In this document: positions 1-6,045 of the stretch, piece by piece
Numbering within the stretch: the first letter of the stretch is position 1
Layout of the letters: every line of letters starts with the position of its first letter
NCBI GenBank assembly: GCA_030647575.1
Contig: JAUSJS010000008.1
Coordinates: forward strand, 1-10,031
Direction: 5' to 3'
DNA length: 10,031 nt
Origin: Candidatus Limnocylindrales bacterium
GTDB taxonomy: Bacteria > Chloroflexota > Limnocylindria > Limnocylindrales > CSP1-4
The notes under the pieces: model-generated
Told to the model about the DNA's origin: nothing
The model's database searches: none
What the model saw: only the letters and a program-made list of their open reading frames with translations
Program-made: the position numbers and the translations under genes

Positions 1-474
1 GTCGTCGACCGCCGCGGCGATCGTGGTCGCCCGGCCGATCTCGAGGGTAGCGGCGCCGCGGGGAGCGACGCGAATCGGGACGAGGGTCGTGCGCTCCTGC
101 TCGTGGGAGGTCGCGACGATGACGAATCGGCGGCGTCCGAGCTCGATCAGCCAGGGCGTTTCCGCGCCGTCGGTGGGCTCGAAGAGGGAGACGATCTCCG
201 AGCCGGCGGGCTGCCAGCCGGCGGAGCGGTCGAGCAGCGCCGCTCGGACCGTACCCGGCGGAAGCTCCTCAGTGTCGAGCGTGAGGAGCATGGGCGGCGC
301 ATCGGGGCCAGCGCCGGCATCGATGAGCGCAAGGTCGGCGATCGGACGGTCGAGCGGGCCCGGACCCGGCGGGTCGGCGGCGTTCGCCTCACCGATGGCC
401 GCCATCTGGATGAGGGCCGCCGACAGGAGGAAGCCGCCGATGGCATGGCGCCTCAATGCAACTCGGGCGATCAT
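1..474 (-). CDS. Exported protein of unknown function (partial, C-terminus beyond the left edge)
   Basis: An open frame of 158 codons reads leftward from ATG at 472-474 and is still open at base 1, so the C-terminus is missing. The N-terminus looks like a Sec signal peptide: basic residues R4, R8, R9 and H10, a hydrophobic stretch at about residues 11-28, and an A-x-A site (A30-N31-A32) before A33. The mature part begins Asp/Pro/Gly-rich and continues as a soluble, beta-rich-looking segment (LLTLDTEEL, WLIELGRRRFVIVATS). I recognise no family. The start is the first ATG before the signal peptide. A GGAGG (minus strand, 489-493) lies 14 nt upstream, which is long for a Shine-Dalgarno spacing. 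The gene diverges from the lipoprotein gene at 555 across 80 bp, so the two may share regulation. The reading frame is well supported by the signal peptide and codon pattern; the function is unknown. Confidence 0.72.
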   Translation of the reverse strand, partial: MIARVALRRHAIGGFLLSAALIQMAAIGEANAADPPGPGPLDRPIADLALIDAGAGPDAPPMLLTLDTEELPPGTVRAALLDRSAGWQPAGSEIVSLFEPTDGAETPWLIELGRRRFVIVATSHEQERTTLVPIRVAPRGAATLEIGRATTIAAAVDD

Positions 475-505
475 CGCAGCGATCGAGACCTCCGCGTGAG
501 CCGAT

Positions 506-511
506 ATCGTA
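506..511 (-). promoter_or_regulatory. Candidate -10 element (TACGAT) of the exported-protein gene
   Basis: The minus strand reads TACGAT here. A start site 6 nt further on would leave a leader of about 25 nt carrying the GGAGG at 489-493, so this gene would be leadered, unlike most first genes in the window. No convincing -35 box is visible. The assignment rests on a match to the TAnnnT pattern only. Confidence 0.35.
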
Positions 512-542
512 CGCGCCGACCGCGTGAGCGGCCCGGCGGTGC

Positions 543-548
543 TAGCCT
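543..548 (+). promoter_or_regulatory. -10 element TAGCCT, leaderless start of the 555 lipoprotein
   Basis: TAGCCT is followed by exactly six bases and then GTG at 555. The same hexamer and spacing occur before the regulator at 3029. With the last T at -7, transcription would begin on the G of the start codon. No -35 box is obvious. Confidence 0.7.
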
Positions 549-554
549 CCCCAG

Positions 555-1031
555 GTGCCCCTGCGTTGTCCGGCTGTCGCTCGCCGACCATTCTTTGCCG
601 GATGCCTCACGGCGCTGGTGCTTGGCGCGTGCGGCGTCGTGTCCACCACCCCACCGGCAGCGACGCCGGCCGACTTCCCCGGAATCACCTCCGAATTCGC
701 CAAGCGCGGCGTGAGCGTGAATCACTTCGTCTCGGGCGACGCCGGCTGCTCCGATCCGGTGCTCACGCCGACGGCGATCGCGTTCGACGCGAAGGGGCTC
801 GACCAGGCGGACAGCGTTCGCATCTACATCTACATCTTCCGCAACCGGGAGGTGTATGAGCGGCTGCGCGCATCCGTCGACGTGTGCGCTGCCAGCTTCG
901 TCACCGATCCCGAGAGCTTCGAGACCGTCGAGCAGTCGCCGTTCGTCCTCGCGGGGCAGGGACCGTGGGGCGCCGAGTTCGAGAAGGCGCTCCGAGACGG
1001 GCTGGCCGTCGCGGCGGGCGCCGGGGGCTAG
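555..1031 (+). CDS. Putative lipoprotein of unknown function
   Basis: This 158-residue protein has a lipoprotein signal: basic R10-R11, a hydrophobic core at about residues 13-24, and the lipobox L23-G24-A25-C26. It is therefore expected to be lipidated on C26 and held on the outer face of the cytoplasmic membrane. A short Pro/Thr/Ala linker (30-40) leads into a compact domain with two further cysteines (C65, C111) that could form a disulfide, an aromatic beta stretch IYIYIF at 90-95, and a Gly/Ala-rich tail. The GTG start is supported by the -10 element exactly 6 nt upstream and by the intact signal peptide. There is no SD sequence. It diverges from the exported-protein gene at 474, and a GC-rich hairpin lies downstream at 1069-1098. 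I do not recognise a family and infer no function beyond surface attachment. Confidence 0.82.
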   Translation: MPLRCPAVARRPFFAGCLTALVLGACGVVSTTPPAATPADFPGITSEFAKRGVSVNHFVSGDAGCSDPVLTPTAIAFDAKGLDQADSVRIYIYIFRNREVYERLRASVDVCAASFVTDPESFETVEQSPFVLAGQGPWGAEFEKALRDGLAVAAGAGG

Positions 1032-1068
1032 GTTCGCCCACGGCCGTAGCGGCGAGCGATGGGTGCCG

Positions 1069-1098
1069 GCCCGGGCGTCACGAAGTCCTCGCCCGGGC
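1069..1098 (+). terminator. GC-rich hairpin downstream of the lipoprotein gene
   Basis: GCCCGGGCG and CGCCCGGGC form a perfect 9-bp stem around a 12-base loop, starting 38 bases after the stop codon at 1031. No T-run follows, so this is not a classical intrinsic terminator. It could end transcription or protect the mRNA 3' end. A smaller stem GCGCC-ATAA-GGCGC overlaps its right arm. Confidence 0.45.
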
Positions 1099-1143
1099 GC
1101 CATAAGGCGCTCGCCGCGAGCATGGCGCGAGAACTGACCTTCT

Positions 1144-1189
1144 CTGGAAGTCGATTCCGCGGTGGTTCCAACCATCCGGAACGATCGTC
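1144..1189 (-). repeat. Dispersed 46-bp repeat, copy A
   Basis: Read on the minus strand, this 46-bp stretch matches 1677-1722 on the plus strand at 42 of 46 positions by hand alignment. A third, more diverged copy lies at about 9104-9150. It contains GTTCC-N8-GGAAC (1165-1182) and a second short inverted pair GGAA-N5-TTCC, so it can form two small hairpins. It lies between the 3' ends of two convergent genes (1031 and 1220). Confidence 0.8.
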
Positions 1190-1219
1190 AATATTGGCGG
1201 CTTGCATGCCACCGGCTGG

Positions 1220-1573
1220 TCAGGGGTCGAGCGGCCTCCCGTCCGTAATCGTCCTCGTGGTCGGCCGGCCGATTTCGGTCCGGGCCAGCCAGGCGGTGAT
1301 CGGCCCATGGCTGCGCGGATCGATGGTAAAGAGGATCGCCCGGCGATCGACCATGGATCGGGTCGATCGGACGAGGCCCGCGTCGCGCAGCAGATGCAAC
1401 TGGCGCGTGGTCGCCGGTCGACTCAGCCCGATTTCTTCCGCGAGACTCGATGGCCGCCGTGCGCGGAGCGCGAGGGCGGCAACGATCCGACGCCGGGTCG
1501 GATCGGCGAGCAACTCGATCCCCGAACCGTTCCGTTTCGGCACGTCGGTCGCCACTCCAGACTCCTCGTTCAC
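1220..1573 (-). CDS. Small ArsR-type winged-helix transcriptional regulator
   Basis: The encoded 117 residues are essentially one winged helix-turn-helix. The segment IELLADPTRRRIVAALA (19-35) is the typical ArsR first helix. About 42-62 (SLAEEIGLSRPATTRQLHLL) is the HTH with the recognition helix around 51-62. The stretch from 68 to about 82 (LVRSTRSMVDRRAILFTID) is the wing. No metal-binding CxC pair is seen, so it is probably not a metal sensor. The GTG at 1573 is chosen because CAGTAT ends exactly 6 nt upstream, the spacing used by other genes here. GTG at 1555, with GAGGAG 6 nt before it, is an equally workable start giving 111 residues. Inverted copies of a 46-bp repeat bracket the gene. 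Its targets are unknown. Confidence 0.78.
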   Translation of the reverse strand: MNEESGVATDVPKRNGSGIELLADPTRRRIVAALALRARRPSSLAEEIGLSRPATTRQLHLLRDAGLVRSTRSMVDRRAILFTIDPRSHGPITAWLARTEIGRPTTRTITDGRPLDP

Positions 1574-1579
1574 CGGGCG

Positions 1580-1585
1580 ATACTG
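1580..1585 (-). promoter_or_regulatory. Weak -10 element CAGTAT before the ArsR-type gene
   Basis: The minus strand reads CAGTAT, six bases, then GTG at 1573. It keeps the important A at position 2 and T at position 6 of TAnnnT but has C first. It is listed because its spacing equals that of seven better matches in the window. Confidence 0.4.
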
Positions 1586-1676
1586 CCCAAGACCGCTTGA
1601 CTGGCGATCAACCGGCGCGTATCGCGCGCTCACCTCCACGGAACTGAGACGCGACCGTGCGTCTAGTGCGGCTCCA

Positions 1677-1722
1677 GACGATCGTTCCGCTTGGTTGGAA
1701 CTACCGCCGAATCGACTTCCAG
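1677..1722 (+). repeat. Dispersed 46-bp repeat, copy B (inverted relative to copy A)
   Basis: It is the same length as copy A, has four mismatches, and lies in opposite orientation. The GTTCC-N8-GGAAC hairpin (1684-1701) is intact, while a G-to-C change weakens the second small stem. It lies between the 5' end of the ArsR-type gene and the 3' end of the acyl-CoA dehydrogenase gene. Confidence 0.8.
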
Positions 1723-1750
1723 CGAGGGGTTTGCCCGCGGCGCCCGGGGG

Positions 1751-1790
1751 CGCCTTGCCACGCCCGGCGACGCCTTGCCGCGCCCGCGGT
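1751..1790. repeat. Two tandem copies of a 20-bp GC-rich unit
   Basis: CGCCTTGCCACGCCCG at 1751-1766 recurs as CGCCTTGCCGCGCCCG at 1771-1786, a period of 20 bp with one mismatch across the 16 conserved bases. It lies just downstream of the acyl-CoA dehydrogenase stop codon and right after repeat copy B. No function is evident. Confidence 0.6.
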
Positions 1791-1807
1791 GCGGCGCCTC
1801 GGCCGGC

Positions 1808-2974
1808 TCAAACGACGCGCAAACCCAGGATTCGTCGGGCGATCACCAGGCGTTGGATCTGGCTCGTCCCCTCCCCGATCTCGGTCAGCTTGGCATCGCG
1901 GAAGAAGCGCTCGACCGGGTACTCGGTGACGTAGCCGTAGCCGCCGTGGACCTGGATCGCCGCGTTGGTCGCGCGCGAGCTGACCTCGGAGGCGAACAGC
2001 TTGGCCTGCGCGGCGGCCAACCCGTAGTCGCGGCCCTGGTCCTTGAGCCAGGCGGCGCGCCAGACGAGCTGGCGGGCGGCCTCGATCTCGGTCGCCATGT
2101 CGGCGATCATGAAGGCGACCCCCTGGAAGGTGCCGATCGGCCGGCCGAACTGCTCGCGCGTCCTGGCGTACGGGATCGACGCGTCGAGGGCGGCCTGCGC
2201 GAGCCCGACGGCCAGCGCCCCGATGCTGATCCGCCCGCCATCGAGGATGCGCAGAAAGGTCCTGAAGCCGTCACCGCGCTCACCGAGCAGGTTGGCGGCC
2301 GGGATCCGTGCTCCCGAGAAGACGAGCTCGCCGGTCGCTGAGGCATGCAACCCCAGCTTCTCCTCGAGCCGCCCAACGCTGAACCCGGGCGTGTCAGCCG
2401 GCACGATGAACGCGCTGATCTCGGGAGAGCCGTCGTCGCGCAAACCCGTCTTGGCCGTGACGATGTAGGTCCCGGCATGTCCGGCGTTGGTGATGAAGCG
2501 CTTGCCGCCGTCGATCACCCACGTTCCGCCGTTGGGCCCTTCCTCCAGGCGAGCGATCGTCCGGGTGCCACCCGAATCGCTGCCGGCGCCCGGCTCGGTC
2601 AGGCCGTAGGCACCGATCACCTCACCACTGGCCATCGGGATCAGGTACCGCTGCTTCTGCTCGGCCGACCCGACGAGATGGAGGGGCCCGCAACCGAGAC
2701 TCGTGTGGGCCGCGACAATGAGCCCGAGGGAGCCCCAGACCCGGCCGATTTCCTCGATCGCGACCGCGTAGGCCAGGGTATCGAGACCGGCCCCGCCCTC
2801 GTCCTCGGGAATAGGGATCCCGAGCCAGCCGAGCTCTCCGATGCGCCGGACGATCTCGATCGGGAAGCGCCGCTCGCGCTCGTGCTGGTCGACGACAGGC
2901 GCGACCTCGCTGGTCATGAAGTCGCGGATCGTGTCGCGCAGGAGCTGGTGCTCGGTGGGGAGGTCGAGGTCCAT
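1808..2974 (-). CDS. Acyl-CoA dehydrogenase (short/branched-chain type)
   Basis: This 388-residue FAD enzyme would oxidise an acyl-CoA to the trans-2-enoyl-CoA and pass electrons to electron-transfer flavoprotein. It has the full family layout: an N-terminal helical domain (about 1-115), a middle beta domain opening with the flavin/substrate signature AYGLTEPGAGSD, and a C-terminal helical domain. Near the C-terminus are REQFGRPIGTFQ, QVHGGYGYVTEYPVERFFRD and IGEGTSQIQRLVIARRIL. The catalytic base is E368 of EGTS, the position used in short- and medium-chain enzymes rather than the alternative site of isovaleryl-CoA dehydrogenase. Chain-length preference cannot be read from sequence. The ATG at 2974 is fixed by TAGGCT exactly 6 nt upstream. 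The gene diverges from the SufR-like regulator at 3029 over 54 bp, so that regulator may control it. The E2 gene elsewhere in the window is compatible with branched-chain amino acid breakdown, but the genes are not in one operon. Confidence 0.95.
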   Translation of the reverse strand: MDLDLPTEHQLLRDTIRDFMTSEVAPVVDQHERERRFPIEIVRRIGELGWLGIPIPEDEGGAGLDTLAYAVAIEEIGRVWGSLGLIVAAHTSLGCGPLHLVGSAEQKQRYLIPMASGEVIGAYGLTEPGAGSDSGGTRTIARLEEGPNGGTWVIDGGKRFITNAGHAGTYIVTAKTGLRDDGSPEISAFIVPADTPGFSVGRLEEKLGLHASATGELVFSGARIPAANLLGERGDGFRTFLRILDGGRISIGALAVGLAQAALDASIPYARTREQFGRPIGTFQGVAFMIADMATEIEAARQLVWRAAWLKDQGRDYGLAAAQAKLFASEVSSRATNAAIQVHGGYGYVTEYPVERFFRDAKLTEIGEGTSQIQRLVIARRILGLRVV

Positions 2975-2980
2975 CGCCGG

Positions 2981-2986
2981 AGCCTA
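2981..2986 (-). promoter_or_regulatory. -10 element TAGGCT, leaderless start of the acyl-CoA dehydrogenase
   Basis: The minus strand reads TAGGCT, then CCGGCG, then ATG at 2974. The spacing of six bases places the transcription start on the A of the start codon. Confidence 0.7.
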
Positions 2987-2993
2987 CACCGGA

Positions 2994-3003
2994 CCGCATG
3001 CGG
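2994..3003. promoter_or_regulatory. Candidate operator: perfect palindrome between divergent promoters
   Basis: CCGCATGCGG is a perfect 10-bp palindrome in the middle of the 54-bp gap between the acyl-CoA dehydrogenase and SufR-like genes. It covers the expected -35 zone of the plus-strand promoter. Two direct CACCGG copies (2987-2992 and 3008-3013) flank it. A regulator dimer bound here could affect both genes, but binding is inference. Confidence 0.4.
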
Positions 3004-3016
3004 CCGGCACCGGTGC

Positions 3017-3022
3017 TAGCCT
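3017..3022 (+). promoter_or_regulatory. -10 element TAGCCT, leaderless start of the SufR-like gene
   Basis: TAGCCT is followed by GTCGCC and then ATG at 3029. The hexamer is identical to the one before the lipoprotein gene at 555, with the same six-base spacing. Confidence 0.72.
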
Positions 3023-3028
3023 GTCGCC

Positions 3029-3739
3029 ATGTCCGAGCCCCTCGGGTTGGCCGCCGTGGACCTCCGATCCTCGCCGCTGCCGACCGCCGTGGGCAACGGC
3101 GCATCCAGCCTGCGTCGCGATCTCCTGCTCCGCCTGCGCATCGATGGCCCGAGCTCGCCCGACCAGCTGGCGACCCGTCTGGGCGCGAGCCGCACCGGCG
3201 CCCTCCAGCAGCTGCGGGCGCTCGAGGCGGCGCACCTGGTCAGCCGCCAGACCGTGCGTCACGGGGTCGGCCGCCCGCGACACCTCTACGACATCACGCC
3301 CGACGCCCAGGACCTCTTCCCGGCGAGCTACGACGGGCTGGCGGCCGGATTGCTCGCCGCAATCGAGGCGATCGGCGGGGATGATCTGCTCGAGCAGGTC
3401 TTCGCGGCGCGTCGTCGCCAGCTCGGAGCCCGGGTCCGCGAAGAGCTCGCCGACCGCATGACCGACGACGCTCCCCTGCTCGATCGGGTGCGCGAGCTCG
3501 CGGTGATTCAAGCCGCCGACGGCTATCTCGCCGACGCGAACGTGAGCATCGACGGCACGATCCGGCTCCAGGAGCACAACTGCGCGATCTACCACATCGC
3601 GGCAGGCTCGCCGGCGGCCTGCCAGGCCGAGCTGGAACTGTTCTCCGAGATCCTCGGGGCGGACGTCGTCCGCGAGCAGCACATCGCGTCCGGCGATCGA
3701 TGCTGCTCGTACCGGATCTCGGAGCGCGCCGGCGGCTGA
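3029..3739 (+). CDS. SufR-like winged-helix regulator with a cysteine-rich C-terminal sensor region
   Basis: The 236-residue protein has an ArsR/DeoR-like winged helix at about 27-92: helix SLRRDLLLRLRIDG, HTH SSPDQLATRLGASRTGALQQ, and the wing and end motif GVGRPRHLYDITPDA. A helical middle (about 93-165) follows. The last third holds C185 in QEHNCAIYHIA, C198 in PAACQAELELF, and C225-C226 in IASGDRCCSYRI. This arrangement, HTH plus GRPxxxYxxT plus a C-terminal HNC...C...C pattern, is that of SufR-type repressors, which bind an Fe-S cluster and control suf genes. Whether this one binds a cluster is inferred from the four cysteines. No suf genes are in the window. Instead it diverges from an acyl-CoA dehydrogenase gene, which may be its target along with itself. 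It converges on the deaminase gene with 24 bp between the ends. A generic ArsR-family label is the safe alternative. Confidence 0.86.
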   Translation: MSEPLGLAAVDLRSSPLPTAVGNGASSLRRDLLLRLRIDGPSSPDQLATRLGASRTGALQQLRALEAAHLVSRQTVRHGVGRPRHLYDITPDAQDLFPASYDGLAAGLLAAIEAIGGDDLLEQVFAARRRQLGARVREELADRMTDDAPLLDRVRELAVIQAADGYLADANVSIDGTIRLQEHNCAIYHIAAGSPAACQAELELFSEILGADVVREQHIASGDRCCSYRISERAGG

Positions 3740-3752
3740 GACTCCGCCTGGC
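3728..3752. terminator. Possible bidirectional hairpin between convergent genes
   Basis: GCCGGCGG pairs with CCGCCTGGC (one bulged T) around an 8-base loop. It overlaps the stop codon of the SufR-like gene and faces the stop of the deaminase gene. There is no T-run on either side, so the terminator call is tentative. Confidence 0.35.
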
Positions 3753-3763
3753 GATCCGTCGCG

Positions 3764-4819
3764 CTACGCCTCCTCGCGCTCGACGACGACGCGCGACGCG
3801 GGCTGCAGTCGAGGCGCTGGGACGTCGGACACGTTCGGCACGAACGACGCCGCCAGCGACGTCGCGGCGACCACCTCCTGGTCCGCCACGGACAGGATGC
3901 CAAGCCGGCCGAGCTGGGCCAGCTCGTCACGGATATAGGTCTTGAGCATCTCCGGGCCGTCCGTGTTGATGGTGAAACGAACCTCGTTGCGCCGGAAGGT
4001 ATCGAAGATCCAGCGGAACTCGTCCCAACCCGAGACGACCCGCGTGTTCAGGTTGGAGGTCGGGCAGATCTCCAGGACGATGCCGCGCTCGCGGATCATG
4101 CTCATTGCCCGTGGGTCGTAGGCCGCCTTGACGCCGTGGCCGATGCGATCGGGCTCGAGCAGCTCGACGACCCGGGCAACCTCCTCGACCGGCCCCGCCT
4201 CCCCGGTATGGACGGTGATTCCGAGGCCGTACTGGCGGGCCCGCCGAAAGAGCCGCCGGTAGTCCGCGACGCGGAAGGTGGCCGCCTCGGGCCCCGCGAT
4301 GTCGACGCCCACCACGCCGCGATCGCGCCAGACGATCGCCTTCTCGACGATGATCTCGTTCAGCTCGTACGGGAAGGCGCGATCGAGACAGAAGATCAGG
4401 CCCGGACGGACCGGGTACTCGAGGGTCGCCCGATCCATCCCGCGGACGGCCGCGGCGATGATGTGATCGAGATCCTGCTCTCCGCCTCGGTTTCGCTTCA
4501 TCGGGTTGAAGCGCAGCTCCATGGTCGTCACGTTGTTCTTGCGGTAGGCACCGCCGACGACCTCGTAGACTGAGCGCTCGACGGCGAGCGGCGAGCTCTG
4601 GATCAGCTCGGTCCAGTGGAAGAGCTGGAGGTAGCCGTCGAAGGAGCGGTTGCGCCGGGGCGAGACGGTGATCATGTCCCGGAATTCCCAGTAGTCCTTC
4701 GTCGGGAGCTTGATCCCCTGCGAGTGGGCGATCCCCCACATGATCGCGGGGGTCACGGCGCCGCCGAGGTGACAATGCAGCTCGGCGAGCGGGACCTTGC
4801 GCGAGAGGGGGCGGGGCAT
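3764..4819 (-). CDS. Adenosine deaminase-family hydrolase, substrate uncertain
   Basis: This 351-residue protein belongs to the metal-dependent adenosine/AMP deaminase family, which removes an amino group from a purine in the cytoplasm. The metal and catalytic set is complete: H15 and H17 in ELHCHLGG, H204 and E207 in HTGEAGP, H228 in RIGHG, and D287 in INTDGP. The structural motif CPTSNLNT (252-259) and the backbone-contact glycine of DIAGPE (G176) are present. Two residues differ from classical adenosine deaminase: G19 replaces the Asp that holds the ribose 5'-OH, and G288 replaces the second Asp of TDDP, which contacts purine N7. It may therefore act on another aminopurine or a modified nucleoside. 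The length is normal. ATG at 4819 is fixed by TATCCT exactly 6 nt upstream. It follows the membrane-protein gene by 47 bp but has its own promoter. Family membership is firm and substrate is open, so no gene symbol is given. Confidence 0.92.
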   Translation of the reverse strand: MPRPLSRKVPLAELHCHLGGAVTPAIMWGIAHSQGIKLPTKDYWEFRDMITVSPRRNRSFDGYLQLFHWTELIQSSPLAVERSVYEVVGGAYRKNNVTTMELRFNPMKRNRGGEQDLDHIIAAAVRGMDRATLEYPVRPGLIFCLDRAFPYELNEIIVEKAIVWRDRGVVGVDIAGPEAATFRVADYRRLFRRARQYGLGITVHTGEAGPVEEVARVVELLEPDRIGHGVKAAYDPRAMSMIRERGIVLEICPTSNLNTRVVSGWDEFRWIFDTFRRNEVRFTINTDGPEMLKTYIRDELAQLGRLGILSVADQEVVAATSLAASFVPNVSDVPAPRLQPASRVVVEREEA

Positions 4820-4825
4820 GCCCGC

Positions 4826-4831
4826 AGGATA
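4826..4831 (-). promoter_or_regulatory. -10 element TATCCT, leaderless start of the deaminase gene
   Basis: The minus strand reads TATCCT, GCGGGC, then ATG at 4819. It lies in the 47-bp gap after the upstream gene, so the deaminase can be transcribed on its own even if read-through occurs. Confidence 0.7.
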
Positions 4832-4866
4832 GCCGAGGCCGGCGACGCGAGATCCGCTTCAGCGCA

Positions 4867-6033
4867 TCAGGAGCTAGCGCGGATAGGGCCGGGCCGCAGT
4901 TCGACGTACCAGGTTCGGACGTGGAGCCCGACGCCATCCGTCCAGCGCACCGTCGCGGCGTAGACCCCTGGAGCCCAGGCCCCGGCCTCGCGAGCTGCGA
5001 AAACGACATACGGCGTCCGACCCTGGCTCCCGGAGATCCCGCCGAGCATCGGCGGGGGATCGAAATCCGCGTCCGGCGCCAACCGGCGGAGGCTGGCCAG
5101 ACCGACATTCGCGTGGGATGTCAGCATGACCCCGATCCCGGTCGCGCGCGGCAGGTAGGCCGTCGCAACCACCGGCCGCGGCGGCGTCTCGGTGCCTCGG
5201 AGGACTTCGAGCCAGGCCTCCGCCTCCTCCAGCGATGCGCCGGTGGCCGCGGCGAAGGGCACGCCGACCCCGTCGACCGTCGCGAACGCGCCGAACCGCA
5301 CGACCGACGGGTCGCTCGCCATCGGCGCCACGAGTCGAGTCTCCGTCACCGGCCAGCGGTCCGGCCGCGGGACACTCCCAAATCGATCCGGGATCGTGAC
5401 CCCAAAGCGACGGATCGACGCGTCGACGAGGACGTCGATTCGGTAGGTACCGGCGGTCCAGGCTCGAGACGGACCGCCGGCAATCCCTGGCCGAGCATAG
5501 AGAAAGGCCCCGGCGGACGGCGCGGGGTCGAGGGCCTGGGTATCGATCCACTCGAGCCCGCCGCTGCCCACTCGCCAGATCCGCGCGTCGAGTGGCGTTT
5601 GCGCCGGCGGGAAGGTGACGCCGAGGGCCACAATCGACTGGTCGCCTGGATCGACCTGAGCGGTCGGCATCTCCTCGCCGTCGCCCGGGAGCGCAAACCA
5701 GCGCTCCGCGTAGCGCTCATTCGTGCTCGGCGCCGCATTGGCCGGTCGCTTGATCACGACCGCCCGGATTCCCCACGCCTCGTGTCTGTGGACCACCGTT
5801 ACGACCTCCGCCCAGGTCGGCGGCGAACCCGCGGTGGCATGCGGGCCGGTCAGGGTGTCCGAGCCGGCCGGCGTGGGCGGCACCTCGGCGACCGTCCCCG
5901 GGTTCGGACCACCGCCCCACGGTTTGAGAATCGCGGCCGCGAGCGCAAAGGCGACGGCGACAGCCCCGATCGACACCGGATCCAGGCGGCGACGCCGTTG
6001 ACCGAGTTTGACCGGCTCGAACTCGACGCTCAC
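4867..6033 (-). CDS. Membrane-anchored protein of unknown function with large extracytoplasmic region
   Basis: The 388-residue protein starts with a short charged tail including R13-R16, then one hydrophobic segment at about residues 20-36. A Pro/Gly/Thr-rich stretch (about 39-72) and a large domain of mostly beta-like sequence rich in Trp, Val and Pro follow. With the arginines inside, the large part would face outside. Repeated phrases of the type WTAGTYRIDVLVD and WAPGVYAATVRW suggest two related beta-sandwich-like units, one in the middle and one at the end. I recognise no family and see no catalytic motif. The GTG at 6033 lies 12 bases after the lipA stop codon, with no SD site and no -10 element, so translation is probably coupled within a lipA-led transcript. 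No known link to lipoate synthesis follows from this; shared transcription is the only connection. Confidence 0.85.
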   Translation of the reverse strand: MSVEFEPVKLGQRRRRLDPVSIGAVAVAFALAAAILKPWGGGPNPGTVAEVPPTPAGSDTLTGPHATAGSPPTWAEVVTVVHRHEAWGIRAVVIKRPANAAPSTNERYAERWFALPGDGEEMPTAQVDPGDQSIVALGVTFPPAQTPLDARIWRVGSGGLEWIDTQALDPAPSAGAFLYARPGIAGGPSRAWTAGTYRIDVLVDASIRRFGVTIPDRFGSVPRPDRWPVTETRLVAPMASDPSVVRFGAFATVDGVGVPFAAATGASLEEAEAWLEVLRGTETPPRPVVATAYLPRATGIGVMLTSHANVGLASLRRLAPDADFDPPPMLGGISGSQGRTPYVVFAAREAGAWAPGVYAATVRWTDGVGLHVRTWYVELRPGPIRASS

Positions 6034-6045
6034 CGGCGAGCCGAG

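Noticed and set aside
471..1175. A 234-codon minus-strand frame covering the lipoprotein gene
   Set aside because: It has no motif and an Arg/Gly-rich composition. The plus-strand frame at 555 has a lipobox and a leaderless promoter, and the first part of this frame is just repeat copy A read as protein.
1647..1664. Small hairpin AGACGC-N6-GCGTCT upstream of repeat copy B
   Set aside because: The stem is only 6 bp with no T-run and no gene end in the right place, so it is within chance expectation.
1144..1722. Composite transposon or insertion sequence bounded by the inverted copies A and B
   Set aside because: There is no transposase, and the bases just outside the copies do not match as a target duplication. 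A third copy stands alone, so a dispersed hairpin repeat explains the data better.
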